Shown piece by piece: positions 1 to 11,578 of a DNA stretch of 64,000 nucleotides. Position 1 is the stretch's first letter, and every line of letters starts with the position of its first letter. The notes below the pieces were generated by a model. The model ran no database searches. It saw only the letters and a list, made by a program, of their open reading frames with translations, and was not told where the DNA came from. Origin of the DNA: Thysanoteuthis rhombus (Eukaryota; Mollusca; Cephalopoda; Oegopsida; Thysanoteuthidae); NCBI GenBank assembly GCA_963457665.1, contig OY735212.1:984397-1048396 (forward strand), given 5' to 3'. A program made the position numbers and the translations under genes.

Positions 1-1117
1 ATTTGTCCACTGGCTTTGAAGTCTGATCCGTTTACTTTAAATGATCGAAATCAGTTTTTAGCACTAATTACACCGTCCCCAGTTTGCGACACGGTTGAAC
101 TCAATTTCCGATGGAAATTGACAGGAGATCATGTGAACAAAATGACTGAAAAAACTCTACGCTTTTATCAAAAGCCTGTGGTCCGACTTACCTCGGGTCC
201 GACTAGCCCGTCTTCCCAATGCATTTGGTTGTATCCATCTCCCCTTCTATGTCTATTCACACGATGAATCCAAAAGTCCCCAATGAATTTCAAATAAACG
301 TTGTGCGAGTGTTAGTCATGGACTAGGGAAGAAATGTGTAAATTTGGGGGTAGTTCCTTGCACAATTAAACCCCTACGTCGTAGTTATATGTTCATCCTG
401 CATGATATCATCAGAAGGTAATGTCTGTTCTCACGGTGCCTCCAAAAGTTCTCAAGGAATTACATTAGCATTCGGTGGAACTGTGGGCGATCGGCTACAA
501 AAAAAAAAATCATTAAATTTTCAGGCAGATCTATGCTCAGTCATTTCTGCTGGTAGAGATTTTTAAATCTTTGACTCCAACTTGGAGAAACCTTGGTTAA
601 AATATTAAGACGTTAAGCTTCCAGCTATAAAGATCATATTAAACTACACTATCAAAATTGTTTTTTCACCGCTACTTTAAGAAGTATTTTAATTCTATTT
701 CACGCTTCAAATCTATATAGTGTTTTATTTTGATAGAAGGCGTTTTAATTATCTGACAAATATTTGTGATGATCCGAATACACCTGATCTGAAATCAGCC
801 AACAGTGAATAATCCGACTGGTTCATGTCTATAGAGCATATTTTCTTTAGTGAGTTTTACAAGCAATTGTTTTTGATGGACAAGTTGCTTTGGGAATAAT
901 GGTTATCTTGAGAATCGCTCAAACATATTCAGTTCCCCGGAGAAGAGATTTATGATGCTTTATTCGCACGGAAAACGCTTACCTTTGCCAATTCTGCAGA
1001 AATTAACGCCCTGATGGACCAATATATCTTTACAGAATGACAAAATTAATATATTCTGGCAATGTTTCATTGGTGTGGCACATTGAAAGAAGGGGTTTGA
1101 AACTATTTTTCGGTGCA
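1..1117. other. No gene recognised
   Basis: AT-rich unique-looking sequence. The 83-codon frame at 16-267 matches nothing I know and has no splice context. No RNA gene or clear repeat was seen. Confidence 0.5.
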
Positions 1118-1240
1118 GTGGTTCTCAACCAGAGGGCATGCCCTCCTCCCAGAAAGCGTGAGGAATTTCAAGTGGGGTAGCGGAAAAAAGTAAGGATTTC
1201 TCAAATCATTTTGGGAATTCTTTTTACAGGTGTTAACATA
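1118..1240 (+). mobile_element. hAT-type terminal fragment
   Basis: It starts with CAGTGGTTCTCAACC, the usual terminal sequence of hAT/Charlie-like DNA transposons and their MITEs, followed by a short G/C-richer body (CATGCCCTCC, GTGGGGTAGCGG). No matching right end was found before dispersed family A begins near 1250, so this is probably one end of a truncated element. The call rests on the terminal motif alone. Confidence 0.35.
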
Positions 1241-1249
1241 ATACCGTGC

Positions 1250-1520
1250 TGAACATAATTGAACCACCGTAGCCACCAAAGGCAGCAGAGGATTCTATCC
1301 TTTTTATATGTGCGTTTGTTAGTGTGAATACTGCATGTTTCTGTGTTACAGTGCTCCTGGCCATACAGTTTTGTCTTCAAACTTGAAAATCCCCACTAAC
1401 CCCCCCAAGGTCTTTTGATCTTTCTTGGGCCTAATTTTGATACTATCAAGATTCTGCAGTATCTGGATATTTTTAGATTACATCTATATATTACAGTTCG
1501 AAAAGAGTCATTAAAATACG
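1250..1520 (+). repeat. Dispersed repeat family A, copy 1
   Basis: It shares an ordered series of motifs with 53295-53660 (same strand) and 24380-24700 (opposite strand). These are a TTGAACAACCGTAGCCACCAA-like start, a GTGCTCCTGGCCATAC block, GTTTTGTCTTCAAACTTGAA, and a T-rich part with GGGCCTAATTTT and ATCTGGAT. No coding potential was seen. The family is unidentified and could be a SINE or the tail of a LINE. Confidence 0.5.
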
Positions 1521-1695
1521 GTCTAAAATAGGATATTTCCAAGCGTCTTGGTAAATGTTTAAATCTTTTGTTTGATATCGTTTTTTGCTTAGTACCACAA
1601 GAGATTACCGATTGCAAAGTATCTATAACCTGTAACGAGTTTTGCTGTTTACATTACAAAAGAAAATACTTTTTATAAAAAACACACTCACTCAA

Positions 1696-1696
<1 letters not shown>

Positions 1697-1747
<51 letters not shown>
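1697..1747. repeat. (CA)n microsatellite
   Basis: About 25 uninterrupted CA units, passing into CGCGCGCATATA. Confidence 0.95.
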
Positions 1748-1753
<6 letters not shown>

Positions 1754-1934
1754 GCGCATATACATATATATAGGAATTTTTTTCAATATATTTGCAGTAT
1801 CTATTTCAAAATAATTGTTTTGTTGAAAATGTAAGAGGAAGCGGATTTTCTATGTCCAACTACTAAAAGAGGGAATGGAGACAAGGTTCAAGTACTAAAG
1901 GCTGGCATGGAGGCAAGAATACTGTTTTTCACAA

Positions 1935-2220
1935 TATATTAGGGGAAAAACAGGAGTTCGAAATATTATAGAATCTATTAGTAAACTTCAATGGCAATGG
2001 GCTGGCCATGTTACAAGAATCATTGGACATCACAGCTCACAACAAATATCCTCAGAGATCACATGCAAAACCAAGGCTGGCAGAATATAAGATGGTGTGA
2101 CAAGTCAAGAAAGTATTGGACCAATGACACTCGTGATAGAGAAGTCTAATGAATTTTGGGGAAGTTCCAAGTTCAAGGACGGACGATAACAAGCTGTTGT
2201 TTCTGATGATGATGATATTT
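1935..2220 (+). mobile_element. RTE-type LINE 3' end, relic
   Basis: A broken frame reads VRNIIESISKLQWQWAGHV, aligning with the C-terminal part of RTE-clade reverse transcriptases (VRDIIESIKxLKWxWAGHVAR). It resembles the longer copies at 18.3-19.2 and 31.4-31.9 kb. The 3' end reads GGACGGACGATAACAAGC and then a short GATGATGATGAT tail, typical of RTE insertions. It has several stops and frame changes and is strongly 5' truncated, so it is dead. Confidence 0.75.
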
Positions 2221-2280
2221 GTGACAGTGGATTGTTATTCCCTGTTCTCTCTCTATAATTCATTCATTCCTTGTCACTTG

Positions 2281-2463
2281 CAGCTCGACCGGTAGAGAGA
2301 TCAGTGGTTTGGGGCTTTGGCTTGGGATCGGTCTGCTTGTTATGAGTATCAACGAGAGCCCGTTGCATAACCTTTCTCTAGAACAGTCACCCATCTAGGT
2401 ATTGACCAGAACTGACGTTGCTCTACCTTTACGATTGGACAGGAACCGGTGTATTCAACTTGA
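2281..2463 (-). mobile_element. 5S rRNA-derived SINE, copy 1
   Basis: The reverse complement of about 2360-2463 follows 5S rRNA from its 5' part: GTTGAATACACCGGTTC, then GAGCAACGTC, then CTGGTCAATACCTAGATGGG and GTGACTG. These cover the internal polymerase III promoter (box A, intermediate element, box C). It continues in the minus direction into non-5S sequence (2281-2360), as a 5S-headed SINE would. It is too diverged to be a functional 5S gene. Confidence 0.75.
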
Positions 2464-3355
2464 TATTTTATTACAGTTATGTGTCTGAATAGTGGCTTGG
2501 GAACTTTCATCTTTCCCAAAGATACAATGAAAAATGTCAGAGTCCATAAAAAGCTGCTTGGAAGTGTGGTGCGACATTATCTGTTTCTCTCTTTCGTGTC
2601 TCCATGCTGAATTCAGCGAAATGGAATAAATACTTCTTCAAAATTTTCAATGAGCCAAATGAATTAAGAAAAGTAAACAAAATCCTGGACCGGATTTCTA
2701 ATTTCCTTTGATTTGAAAATTGATTGTCGTGTCTTTGCTTCATTTACTTTTCAACTTGGTCGGAGAAAGATAGAGTCGATACTCAATGGGATCCCACAAT
2801 AAACGTGGATAAAGAGGTTGCAACATTTTTATTTATTATTCACGATGAAAACTCTGATTCAAATTTCATAAGACATTAAAAGAAAATTCTGTTGAACTTG
2901 AAATTTATACTTGAATTAAAAATTGGAAATTACAGCATCCAGCGTGAAAATTGTAATGTAGATTCTTGGGTTTATTCCGATTTAGGATTGCCATTTGGTA
3001 CTTTTAAAGACTAGAATTGGGCAAATTTGGCACCGAACAAAGTTATTTAGTTCCGGAAATAAAGATTTGGTACTAAAGCAAGAAGGAAAATTGGATCTTG
3101 TGCAACAAAAGAAATCTGGCAAGCGTGCTTCCGATTTTGACGAAAACAATTGTCATTCAACAGTCATTTCCCAAAAATTAGTGTTGGGAATTCTTCTTGA
3201 CAAAAAGAGAGCAATAATCGGTCATAAATGGATGAACTCAAGGGATCAGATTTCATCTTACACCGGTTTTGAAAACGTGATTTCCTCGGGGAAGAAATTT
3301 GATAGGGGCGTCAGTTTCACTTTGTTGCTGAAGTTGGTTGACATCTTGGAACATT
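2464..3355. other. No recognisable gene; one unassigned open frame
   Basis: A 132-codon plus-strand frame (2995-3393) is the longest here. Its product is polar and K/S/D-rich (GNKDLVLKQEGKLDLVQQKK near the start) and then runs into the following pyrimidine tract. It has no recognised domain, signal peptide or obvious splice context. It may be a chance frame; I make no functional call. Confidence 0.35.
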
Positions 3356-3745
3356 TCACTTTCTTTCTTTTTTCTCATCAATCTCCCTTTTAATCTTTCA
3401 ATCTTTCTTTTTCCTTCATTCCTCTTTTTTTATCTTTCTATCTTTCTATCTCACTTTCTCTCTTTCTTTCTTTCTTTCTATATCTCTCTCTCTTGTTCTT
3501 TCTGTATCCCTTCTTTCTTTTTTTTTCTTTCTTTTTTCTCTCTTTCTTTCTTTCTTTCTGTATCCCTTCTTTCTTTATTTCTATCCTTCTTTATTCTTTC
3601 TCACTCTTTTTTTTTCATTCTTTCTTGCTATCTTTCTTTTTTTTCTCCACTTTCTTTCTTCGTTCCTTCTTTCTTTCTTTCTGACTTTAATCCCTCTTTT
3701 TATCTTTTCTTCATTTTATCTTCCTTCTCATTCTCTCACTCTTAT
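3356..3745 (+). repeat. (CTTT)n-type polypyrimidine tract
   Basis: About 390 nt of imperfect CTTT/TCTT/TTCC with almost no purines. It explains the two overlapping F/S/L-rich frames (3338-3757, 3493-3684), which are not genes. A mirror-type tract of this length could form triplex DNA (inference). Confidence 0.95.
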
Positions 3746-4079
3746 TCCTCTCTTTGATGATGAATCATCCTTCATTTTCACCAGTTTTTTTACTCCTTCT
3801 CTTTTTCACACTCCTTTACAAATCTATGAGAACCCGAGAAGGCAAAAACATTTTGCATTTGTGGCATTCTTCTGAATCCACTTAAAACAGGTCTAAATAG
3901 GATTTGGGATCAGGGCTTTGAGTCAGCCATCGTGGAGCCTTGATACCAGGGAGCGGTGAAATATGGACGAGTAGGTGTTATGGTTTGAGTTGCAGTGAGG
4001 ATTAAAAACAGATCGCTTCTAATATTTCGTTGTAGACTGCTTAAATGACCCTACATATTTTGAAATCATACAAAAAATG
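3746..4079. other. No gene recognised
   Basis: Unique-looking AT-rich sequence between the polypyrimidine tract and the Tc1 relic. Confidence 0.5.
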
Positions 4080-4412
4080 TCGCATGCCTATTGATTCCAA
4101 TGCAGGAATTGGCAGGGATTCAAGAGGATAGAACTTCACGTCATAACAGAATTGTCTCGCAATGCAGGAAAACATCAAGACTCTACAATGGATGGCTCAA
4201 TGATCTGATCTCATTCTTATCGAAGATGCAAGGGATTATCTTGATATAAGGTTGCGTAAAAGGTTGGCAGAAGAATTACAGAACTGAGAGAAATATTGTG
4301 AGAGGGATAGAAAAACATGGATCTATCAGCTATCAAATTTATGCAAAATCGTGTCGAAGAAGTCAAATTAGCCAAAAAGAGGACCAACGAAATATTGAGA
4401 TAAAATTCAAAT
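4080..4412 (+). pseudogene. Tc1/mariner transposase relic, C-terminal part
   Basis: One frame from about 4160 reads ENIKTLQWMAQ, a stop, SDLILIEDARDYLDIRLRKR, then LAEELQN. In intact Tc1-like transposases this stretch is the conserved QWPAQSPDLNPIEHLWD block followed by RR(V/L)RKR and a leucine-rich helix; the E of IED corresponds to the third acidic residue of the DDE triad. Further on, KRGPTKY resembles the usual C-terminal GGATKY. At least three stops lie in the frame, and the N-terminal DNA-binding domain and the first two catalytic residues are missing. No inverted repeats were identified. Confidence 0.75.
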
Positions 4413-5440
4413 TTGACTTTTTTTTCTTACTCGATTTGATCAATTATTGTTTGAATTATTGAAAGTGTAATAGCGATTTTCTCCATCCCAGCTAAAAACT
4501 TACCATAAGCCACCGTACACACAAACATAGATAGCTAGCCAATCAAGCAGAATCACTTAAAAACTGAAAGAGCACAAGTTGGCTATGTTGAGAGTTTTGG
4601 TTGACGATTTCTGGTATTCCACAATTTTTAATTCATTTTGACCAAATACAGATATCTGTTTGTTTGTAAACGTAATACAACCAAAACTCATTACTTAATC
4701 AATTGACTGTGGCCAGTTGCGAAGAGTAATACTCATTCATTAGAAGATAAAACCCCCTGTCCATTGCAAGATAATCCACTCCAAGATATCCATAGCAAGA
4801 TAAAAGACCTGACTCACTGATAGAACTGAGTTGTCATCAATCACAATAAAATGAACATTTTACTGAGTTAGTAGTGTCATCACTGGAATTTCTGTCATTT
4901 GCAGTTGATGGGTTAAAACATAGAAGTCTAAATGTGTTAAAAGTTTATGTATCAACTTATTAAACAAGGGCACAGTGAACGCCACAATTTAGCGGAAATT
5001 GTAGAGAGTGGAACGAAGCCACTGTCTTCTTTCGAATCTCTGAATTGATCATAAGAACGAATTCTAACATTCTTCCAACAAATTTCATGCAGGGCTATCC
5101 TTTGAAAATAACCTTGTGTCATGTTTACATAATGTATGTATTGAAATTTAGTACGGGTAGAAAAAAATTTCGATGATAAATTTGTATTTGATTAAATAAA
5201 ACTTAAAACAAATTTCTCTCCATGGTCGGTGATGTTTTAGCTAAATAATTTTGGGGGCGGAAATACAGCTGATTGTTTTTATTATCTGATCACCATGGCA
5301 TAGAGATAGATTGCTCGCATTACTGCCGTTCTGTTGGCCATGATTCGATTCACCGCTGAGTTATACCAAATACTTTAAAAATGGTACTCAATGCTTCTCT
5401 GCTAAACATTCAGCACAAGGACTAGTATTAAGGAACATCG
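4413..5440. other. No gene recognised
   Basis: AT-rich sequence with no long open frame and no repeat that I can match inside the window. Confidence 0.5.
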
Positions 5441-5575
5441 CCACGGGTCTAGGTTGAGACCAAATCACGTTGAATATACCGTTTCTCGTAAGATCATCCT
5501 TCGATAACATTAAACTTGGTCAGTATCTAAATGAGTGTACATTGAGGAAAAACAGGTTCCGTAAGCTAACCGAAG
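5441..5575 (+). mobile_element. 5S rRNA-derived SINE, copy 2
   Basis: From 5461 it reads AAATCACGTTGAATATACCG, TTTCTCGTAAGATCATCC, TTCGATAACATTAAACTTGG, TCAGTATCTAAATGAGTG and later TTCCGTAAGC. These line up in order with 5S rRNA (CACGTTGAATACACCG, TTCTCGTCCGATCACC, GTCAGTACTTGGATGGGTG, GTGCTGTAAGC). Box C is recognisable but mutated. A SINE head or retroposed 5S copy, not an active gene. Confidence 0.75.
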
Positions 5576-6184
5576 TTTCAATAGTTTTAACATGAGGGAA
5601 GTCGGTCTTACTATCAATTGTCCGTGTGTACCTGAGCCTGCCACACTCTTGATGAGGATATAAGCGGAAACAATGGCATACTTACATTATCAGCATTGCT
5701 AAAATGAGATTTTGCCATTTCTTCATGCAATTCATTCATACGACCATCATCATCAACCGCCATCAGCTGTCATCATCCTCATCTGGGGCCTTTATAAGTT
5801 CACGGCTAGACTAAGATCTTTCTCATCTCCTTTCTTGATCCTGTTTTATGCCTGACCAGAAAACTTTTCTATCCACCCATCCATCTTTTGTCTGATTTTT
5901 TTCTACTGCATTAACTGTTTCATGGGCCTCAATTGGTTGTCCTTTCTTCTCGCTGAGTATCCAGCACATCTACATTTTTTTCACTTAATGACTTGCCTGA
6001 TATCCTTCCTTCTTGTCCTCTTCCGGATTCATATTCCTCTACCGCTAAGATTTATTTCTGGCTGTGCTCTTTCCATTGCTCTCTGTGCAAAAATTTGATA
6101 TTGTGTATATTTGATAACATTGGATATAATTTTTAGAAACAATTTTTTGACTTGATACAAAAATACAAAATTTTAGAAAAAATG
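5576..6184. other. No gene recognised
   Basis: Short CATCATCATC stretch near 5745; otherwise nothing recognised. The 88-codon minus-strand frame at 6045-6311 partly overlaps family C and is not supported. Confidence 0.5.
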
Positions 6185-6477
6185 TTTTAGATGCACTAGT
6201 ATCTGTAGCATCGATTACCATCCCTAACTGACGGACAGACGAAACAAAATATGACTTACTTCCTTTGCACAATATAGTCAATTTATGTTCCAATCTAAAT
6301 CTAGACCACATTGGTCGCGTTTACGCGCAAGAAATTGCAATTTAGACGATGTTAAATAAGATAAGTAATATTTCAAATTCATCAAGAAATACTTCAATAG
6401 AATAAATGCTGAAGATTAAAGTCACATTCAATTCATATATAGAATATATTTCCCAGATTATACATAAATACATATAC

Positions 6478-6513
<36 letters not shown>

Positions 6514-6515
6514 GT
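6185..6515 (+). repeat. Dispersed repeat family C, copy 1, ending in (TG)n
   Basis: Shares TCGATTACCATCCCTAACTG-like sequence (compare ATCGATTGCCGTTACTGACT at 23612), then AAGATTAAAGTCACATTC and ATATATTTCCCAGATTATA with 23610-23905. It ends in a 35-nt TG run at 6481-6515. Non-coding. Confidence 0.5.
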
Positions 6516-6616
6516 GTGGAGAATGTAGATGTTTCTATGTATTAATGATGTTTTTGACTCTATTTTAGATGTAAACTTGAAAATTAAGTAAGCAACACTG
6601 CCTATGCTAGATCTCC

Positions 6617-6618
<2 letters not shown>

Positions 6619-6676
<58 letters not shown>
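6619..6676. repeat. (GA)n-(GACA)n compound microsatellite
   Basis: About 15 GA units directly followed by seven GACA units. Confidence 0.95.
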
Positions 6677-6677
<1 letters not shown>

Positions 6678-6814
6678 GGGGGGACAGAGAGAGAAACACG
6701 GAGAATGAGAGAGGCAGAAATAAAGAGGAGTTCTTCTTTCTGATAATTATGGTAACAATCAATTCTCACATCTTAATGATGAAGCCACCTTGATCAGTGC
6801 AATCGATTCGTTCC

Positions 6815-6905
6815 ATTCTTTTCAATTGATCACCCCAACACTGCCAAATGACATTTTTTATTTGACAGTTCCTATTGAGTAACAAACCAGACCTATTCAG
6901 ATTTT
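6815..6905 (+). repeat. Dispersed family B, 3' fragment
   Basis: CAATTGATCACCCCAACACT, then GCCAAATGACATT and TTGAGTAACAAACCAGACCT match the 3' part of the family B copies at 13590, 25566 and 44540. Confidence 0.5.
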
Positions 6906-7319
6906 CTGTTTCCTATCGTCAGGTATAAATCTTCTGATTTGTTACATTTGCGATACCCATGGTGACTTTTTTGATCCACTGCCTGAAACAATGTTCTATT
7001 CAACCAAAAAGTAACAATTTTTCCGATAAAAATACTCCCTACATTCCTAACCCATTAGAAACGGACTCTAACGGGTCAACTTACTTCTCAATAAAAACCT
7101 CGAAAGAAATTGATCAGCAGTAAACATTCCACGGGTAGACATATTGGTAATTGTTTGAAATAGGTATGATTGATCGATATGTTGATATTTAGCAGATGCT
7201 ATTCCTACTACTACTACTTTTAAATTATTACAGAACAAATTGTTCAATTTTTCAATGGCTGTAATTGATCAAATGTTTATCTTTATTCAATAAACGTTAT
7301 TTTCAATTATATTTTGGAT

Positions 7320-7465
7320 AAAGTTAATAGATAAGTTTAGAGTTAGGGTTTGTAAGTAGGTTGGCATTAAGGTTCTAGGATGAATATTTAATCAAAATTT
7401 CACATTGATAGCATCAACCCTAACACGATTCCTAATTCAAACCCTAAGCCCTAACCCTAACTTTA
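7320..7465. repeat. Short telomere-like motifs in inverted arrangement
   Basis: GTTAGGGTTT near 7340 on the plus strand is answered by AAACCCTAAGCCCTAACCCT near 7438, so TTAGGG-type words point away from an approximately 90-nt spacer. Only two or three units per side, so this is a degenerate interstitial motif, not a telomere. Confidence 0.6.
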
Positions 7466-8222
7466 ACTATAAATCATATCTTTTCCAGCAAAATTTAATA
7501 AAATACTCTTTAAAATGTTCATAGTTGAATGTTCATGGTTTCTTGCTTTCATTTCTTCTGTAAATTTTCTCACAAGTCTAGCCACTTTTGGCCATTAAAA
7601 ACAGCTAATTTAAAATTTCGTCTCGTAATAGCATATTAGTAATCATGTATAGCGTCTATTTCAATACCTCCCCCAGCAAAAAAAAAAAACGACATATTGT
7701 CTAATCCTACCCATTCCAAACGATTATTTATTAAATGCATTACGCCCTGTAATAAATAATATAACAAAATATATGTATGACAATATAACAGAATCTGACA
7801 ACGCAACAGCAAAATGAACATTAACTTATGAATGTCAGACGGACGATTGCCCTTTTTTTTTTTTTTTGGTTCACATGAGAAAATGGCGGGAAACCCGGTT
7901 CGTCGGGTAGATGTGTAATGCAATATTTTCAAAACTGAAATCAGGGTCGGATTTCTGTGATAAATATTTCGTAAAGTTGCGTTATTTAGTTTGACTTGAC
8001 ACCCAGGTGGTACTCACGTGATTTCGTAAAAGAAGGGAGATGTAAATAAAGAAGTTCAGTGAGCTCTGCAGTCGTCGTGGAGGTTGGGGGTGATATAATG
8101 GAAAAAAATGGCAGAAGCACATGTGTGAAAATATGTTGCTTGTTGTTGATGTTATGTATACATACATCAACAAAGAAATTAATGCATACATTGACACCAA
8201 AAACAAAAACTTTTGTGGACAC
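7466..8222. other. No gene recognised
   Basis: AT-rich, with a poly(T) run at 7852-7867. The overlapping frames at 7982-8331 on both strands cross the hAT MITE and are not supported as genes. Confidence 0.5.
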
Positions 8223-8230
8223 ACCTAAAC

Positions 8231-8541
8231 CAGTGGTTCCCAACCACAGGGACGCAAACCAGTACCAGGCCACAAAGCTTGTGTTGCCGAGCCCCGGGGA
8301 AAATAGCAATATTCTTTTATTTCATTTGTAAAATAGAAACAAATTTATTTCCTTGAATTTTAATTTTAAATTCGTTATATAAGTTCTTTTAGAAACGAAA
8401 TAAAGTGTATTAGCCATTTAATAGTGACATAATTGAGTGATTTTTCTCATGATTAACCCATCCTTTTCTGGTCTATCTCTCTGCATGAAGATTGTCAATA
8501 TCTAATAGGTCTGCAGAGCAAAAAAAAATTGTGGACCACTG
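8231..8541. mobile_element. Non-autonomous hAT MITE with target-site duplication
   Basis: The left end CAGTGGTTCCCAACC and the right end (reverse complement CAGTGGTCCACAATT) form inverted termini of the hAT type. The element is 311 bp and AT-rich, with no transposase frame. It is flanked by 8-nt direct repeats, ACCTAAAC (8223-8230) and ATCTAAAC (8542-8549), 7 of 8 identical, as expected for hAT transposition. Two independent features (termini and an 8-nt duplication) make this one of the firmest mobile-element calls here. Confidence 0.85.
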
Positions 8542-8549
8542 ATCTAAAC

Positions 8550-9202
8550 AATCGCACTGAGTAACTTTTCAGACTTGCATTTTTTCTGAACCCACGTTTT
8601 TCTATACATATGCATACAAAGTAACAGCTATACTGACTCATACGTATACAAACTCACTGGCATACAAACTCATGTGTATACAAACTTACACAGAAAAATG
8701 AAAGCCTGTTCGACTGAATGTAATTTTGCTTTCATGTAGGGCTACTGCAGATTTTTCTTGTAAATGTACCAAAAGTTTAGGCTAAAACGTACCAGATTAG
8801 CCATATAAGTACCAAGTTTAGAGAAACATGTTTAAGACTAATAAATGAAAAGGAACTAATTTCTAGCACCCACAACCCCCTGCATGGTAGTAATAGTAAC
8901 AGTAATAGTGGTGATGGTCTTTGCTCTCCCCATGCTAGTCCAAACTATACTTGACTGTTTCTAAATACTAACGAAGTATATAAGTGCCTTGCAAGAATTG
9001 AAATTGAATAGTTCAATATTCCGCTCGACTGTTATTTAGAATATATACTAGAGGAGAAATTGTCAAAACGAGTCGAATTTTCTGAGTGTAATATAAAACG
9101 TGCCAAAATAAGCAAAAAGTACAAGAATGGTATCGATTTCCCAAACGTGGCAGCACTACTTTATTCATTCAAGCACTTAAGGCCAATCTATAATAGACAT
9201 AC
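8550..9202. other. No gene recognised
   Basis: Contains a loose three-copy repeat of ATACAAACTCA near 8640-8690; otherwise nothing recognised. Confidence 0.5.
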
Positions 9203-9290
9203 CTTATATACTCGTGTGTAAGTCGATCTATTGTATAGTTCGACCCAGATTTTTCAGGGATAATGTCTGTAAAGCATGCTATAAAAATAC
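9203..9290 (+). mobile_element. MITE end of the TATACTCG family
   Basis: ACCTTATATACTCGTGTGTA, then AGTCGATCTATTGTATAG. This matches both ends of the element at 38148-38361. Only one end was found here. Confidence 0.45.
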
Positions 9291-11435
9291 ACTATCACAA
9301 GTTTATCAGCTTATTTATTAGAGGCATTGCATCTCTTCATTAATATTTGTTAAGTAAAAAAAAAAGGCTCGTTGTCCTTCTCAATGTGATGAAATTTCGA
9401 CCTTACAAAATTCCATAAAATTCAGATGTTTAATCTAACATGACGTCTTTTATGGTTCAATAATCATTCTCTATTATTGAAACAATATACTTTCCACCCT
9501 TGAAAAGTGAAATATTGAAATATTTTGAAGACATATTGTGGGAGGTGGGTAAAGTTTTGGTGCCACTATGCTGCACTTTTTGGATTGCCTTAAGTATGGC
9601 CCTGGCTACTGAGATACCTACTACACTCTATATTCGTTGTAGGTGTCTATATATGCAATTTAATCTTGGAAGTTTTATACCATATAACCAAATTAATAAT
9701 GTTTTGTCCCCAAGGCCCTGTAGGTCAAAGCCAAAATAAGTTTCAGTGTGAGGTAAACATTAGGGCACCAGTTATGTAGCATTGTTCCCAAAAAGAAGAG
9801 CTGTACTTCTTTCAGAGCTTGTGGTGTAGCTTTAGTTTCTCATCTCATACTCCAATGACTGTGATCACGAATTACATACCCTTACCCCAAATCCTACCTC
9901 TAAACCTCATGTGGTACAACAATAGAAATATCGACATTGTTGGAGTATAAGATGGGAGAATAAAACATTTCTACCAGTGTTATCCGAAAGGACCACACTA
10001 CTTAAAGTATCAACGTAAGCGAAATTCCTGTATTAATCATTTGCATTAATTATTTGGTTGCTTTCAGTGAGACAGCAAAATCAGCGATTGAACCCTTTTC
10101 AAAGTTTCTGCTCAAATTAGACCAAGAAAAGGTCTGTTTGCATAATGATACTTGGGAACTTAAAGATTTTTTGAGTTTATTTCAAGCTTTATGAAAAAGA
10201 TTCGGAAAATGTTGACGTTGCAAAAACAAATATTTGCCCCAGTAAGATCCTAAACGTAAAACATCTTAATTAAATCAAAAAGGCTTAAATAAAAGCTGTA
10301 CTCACAAATTTCAGTAAGAAGCGCAGGTTTTGCAGTAAATGAGAAAATGAACAAAGATTAGCAATAAAAAGTTTAAACAAAGATTTTGAAAACTAAAAAA
10401 TTGACCAACAATCATACAGTAATTCATCATAATTGCAAATTGGATTAGATCATTTACACCTTACTTGGTAATTTTCGCCTTCAAAAACAAAAGACGGCTG
10501 AGTTGTCCGGGGTAGAAAATTTGCAGCTGAGTTTTCCTTGTTGATTTGTACGCGGCCAAATTGTCCAAGATTCGGATTGAACATTTAGGTTGTTTGCAAT
10601 ATGATAGTGATAAAATAACGAATAGTGACCAATGAAAACAAGTTTCAAATCAAACAGGTGACATTCTAAGAAAGAAGGCCGTAAAAGCAAAAGAAATCTA
10701 TGCACGATTCATTTTTGGTGATTGTTGTCAATGCCTTATCTGATTGAAAATAAAATCAAGATAATATCACAACTTTCTGTTTCACAGGTGCGCAGTTTTT
10801 AACATGATGAGCGAGTGGGTGGTGTGTGTGGGGATTATCAAATATAATTTATAAATTAACTTCTGTTTTTCTTTTATGAATTTTCCTCACCCTCGTTCAA
10901 TCTATGTAGGGCAACATTTTTAACATTGAAGGAGTGCATGAGTGGAGGTAAACGTACCAGAATCAGGGTAACCATTTCACAGCTCTTTACAATCGGGGTA
11001 GCTGTTTTATAGCCATTTTATAGCCAACAAAAATTTGGCCACGATCAAGTAGGAATTATCCCCATTTCATATGGTCTCGAAATGTTCCTATGACTATTGA
11101 AATTACCAAAATTTTACTGCATCACCGTCTTTGCTTTCCAGAAACAGCTTACATCAATGGGCCGATTTTAGGTGTTTGACCGGACCGTTTTGGGCTTCCT
11201 TTCTCCTTTGGCTCTCTCCATATTTCTCTGTATGGTTCTGAATAGGGTGTCAGTTCCTTTTTAAAAAAATTCCATGTTGAGCATCGACGATTCATTACTG
11301 GTATTATGCATTGATTGCATGCTTTACGCTTTAAGCACATCAGCAAAATGCTCTTCAATATCATTGTTCATATCAAATTATTTCCTGCCGCTCGTTATGC
11401 CTCGTTTTGTTTCACTTTCATAATCTTATATACCT
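9291..11435. other. No gene recognised
   Basis: About 2.1 kb of AT-rich sequence. A weak inverted pair (CTCATCTCATACTCCAATGA near 9839 against GTTGGAGTATAAGATGGGAG near 9939) may be a decayed foldback element. The 79- and 74-codon frames at 9500-9739 and 10481-10705 show no recognisable domain. Confidence 0.45.
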
Positions 11436-11439
<4 letters not shown>

Positions 11440-11511
<72 letters not shown>

Positions 11512-11516
11512 ATGTA

Positions 11517-11575
<59 letters not shown>
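11440..11575. repeat. (TA)n array
   Basis: About 135 nt of TA with a few TGTA interruptions. It explains the I/Y-repeat frames on both strands. Confidence 0.95.

Positions 11576-11578
<3 letters not shown>

Noticed and set aside
2995..3393. 132-codon plus-strand frame as a gene
   Set aside because: No recognised domain, runs into the pyrimidine tract, no promoter or splice evidence.
3338..3757. 139-codon F/S/L-rich frame resembling a membrane protein
   Set aside because: It is a CTTT pyrimidine tract; hydrophobicity follows from the base composition.
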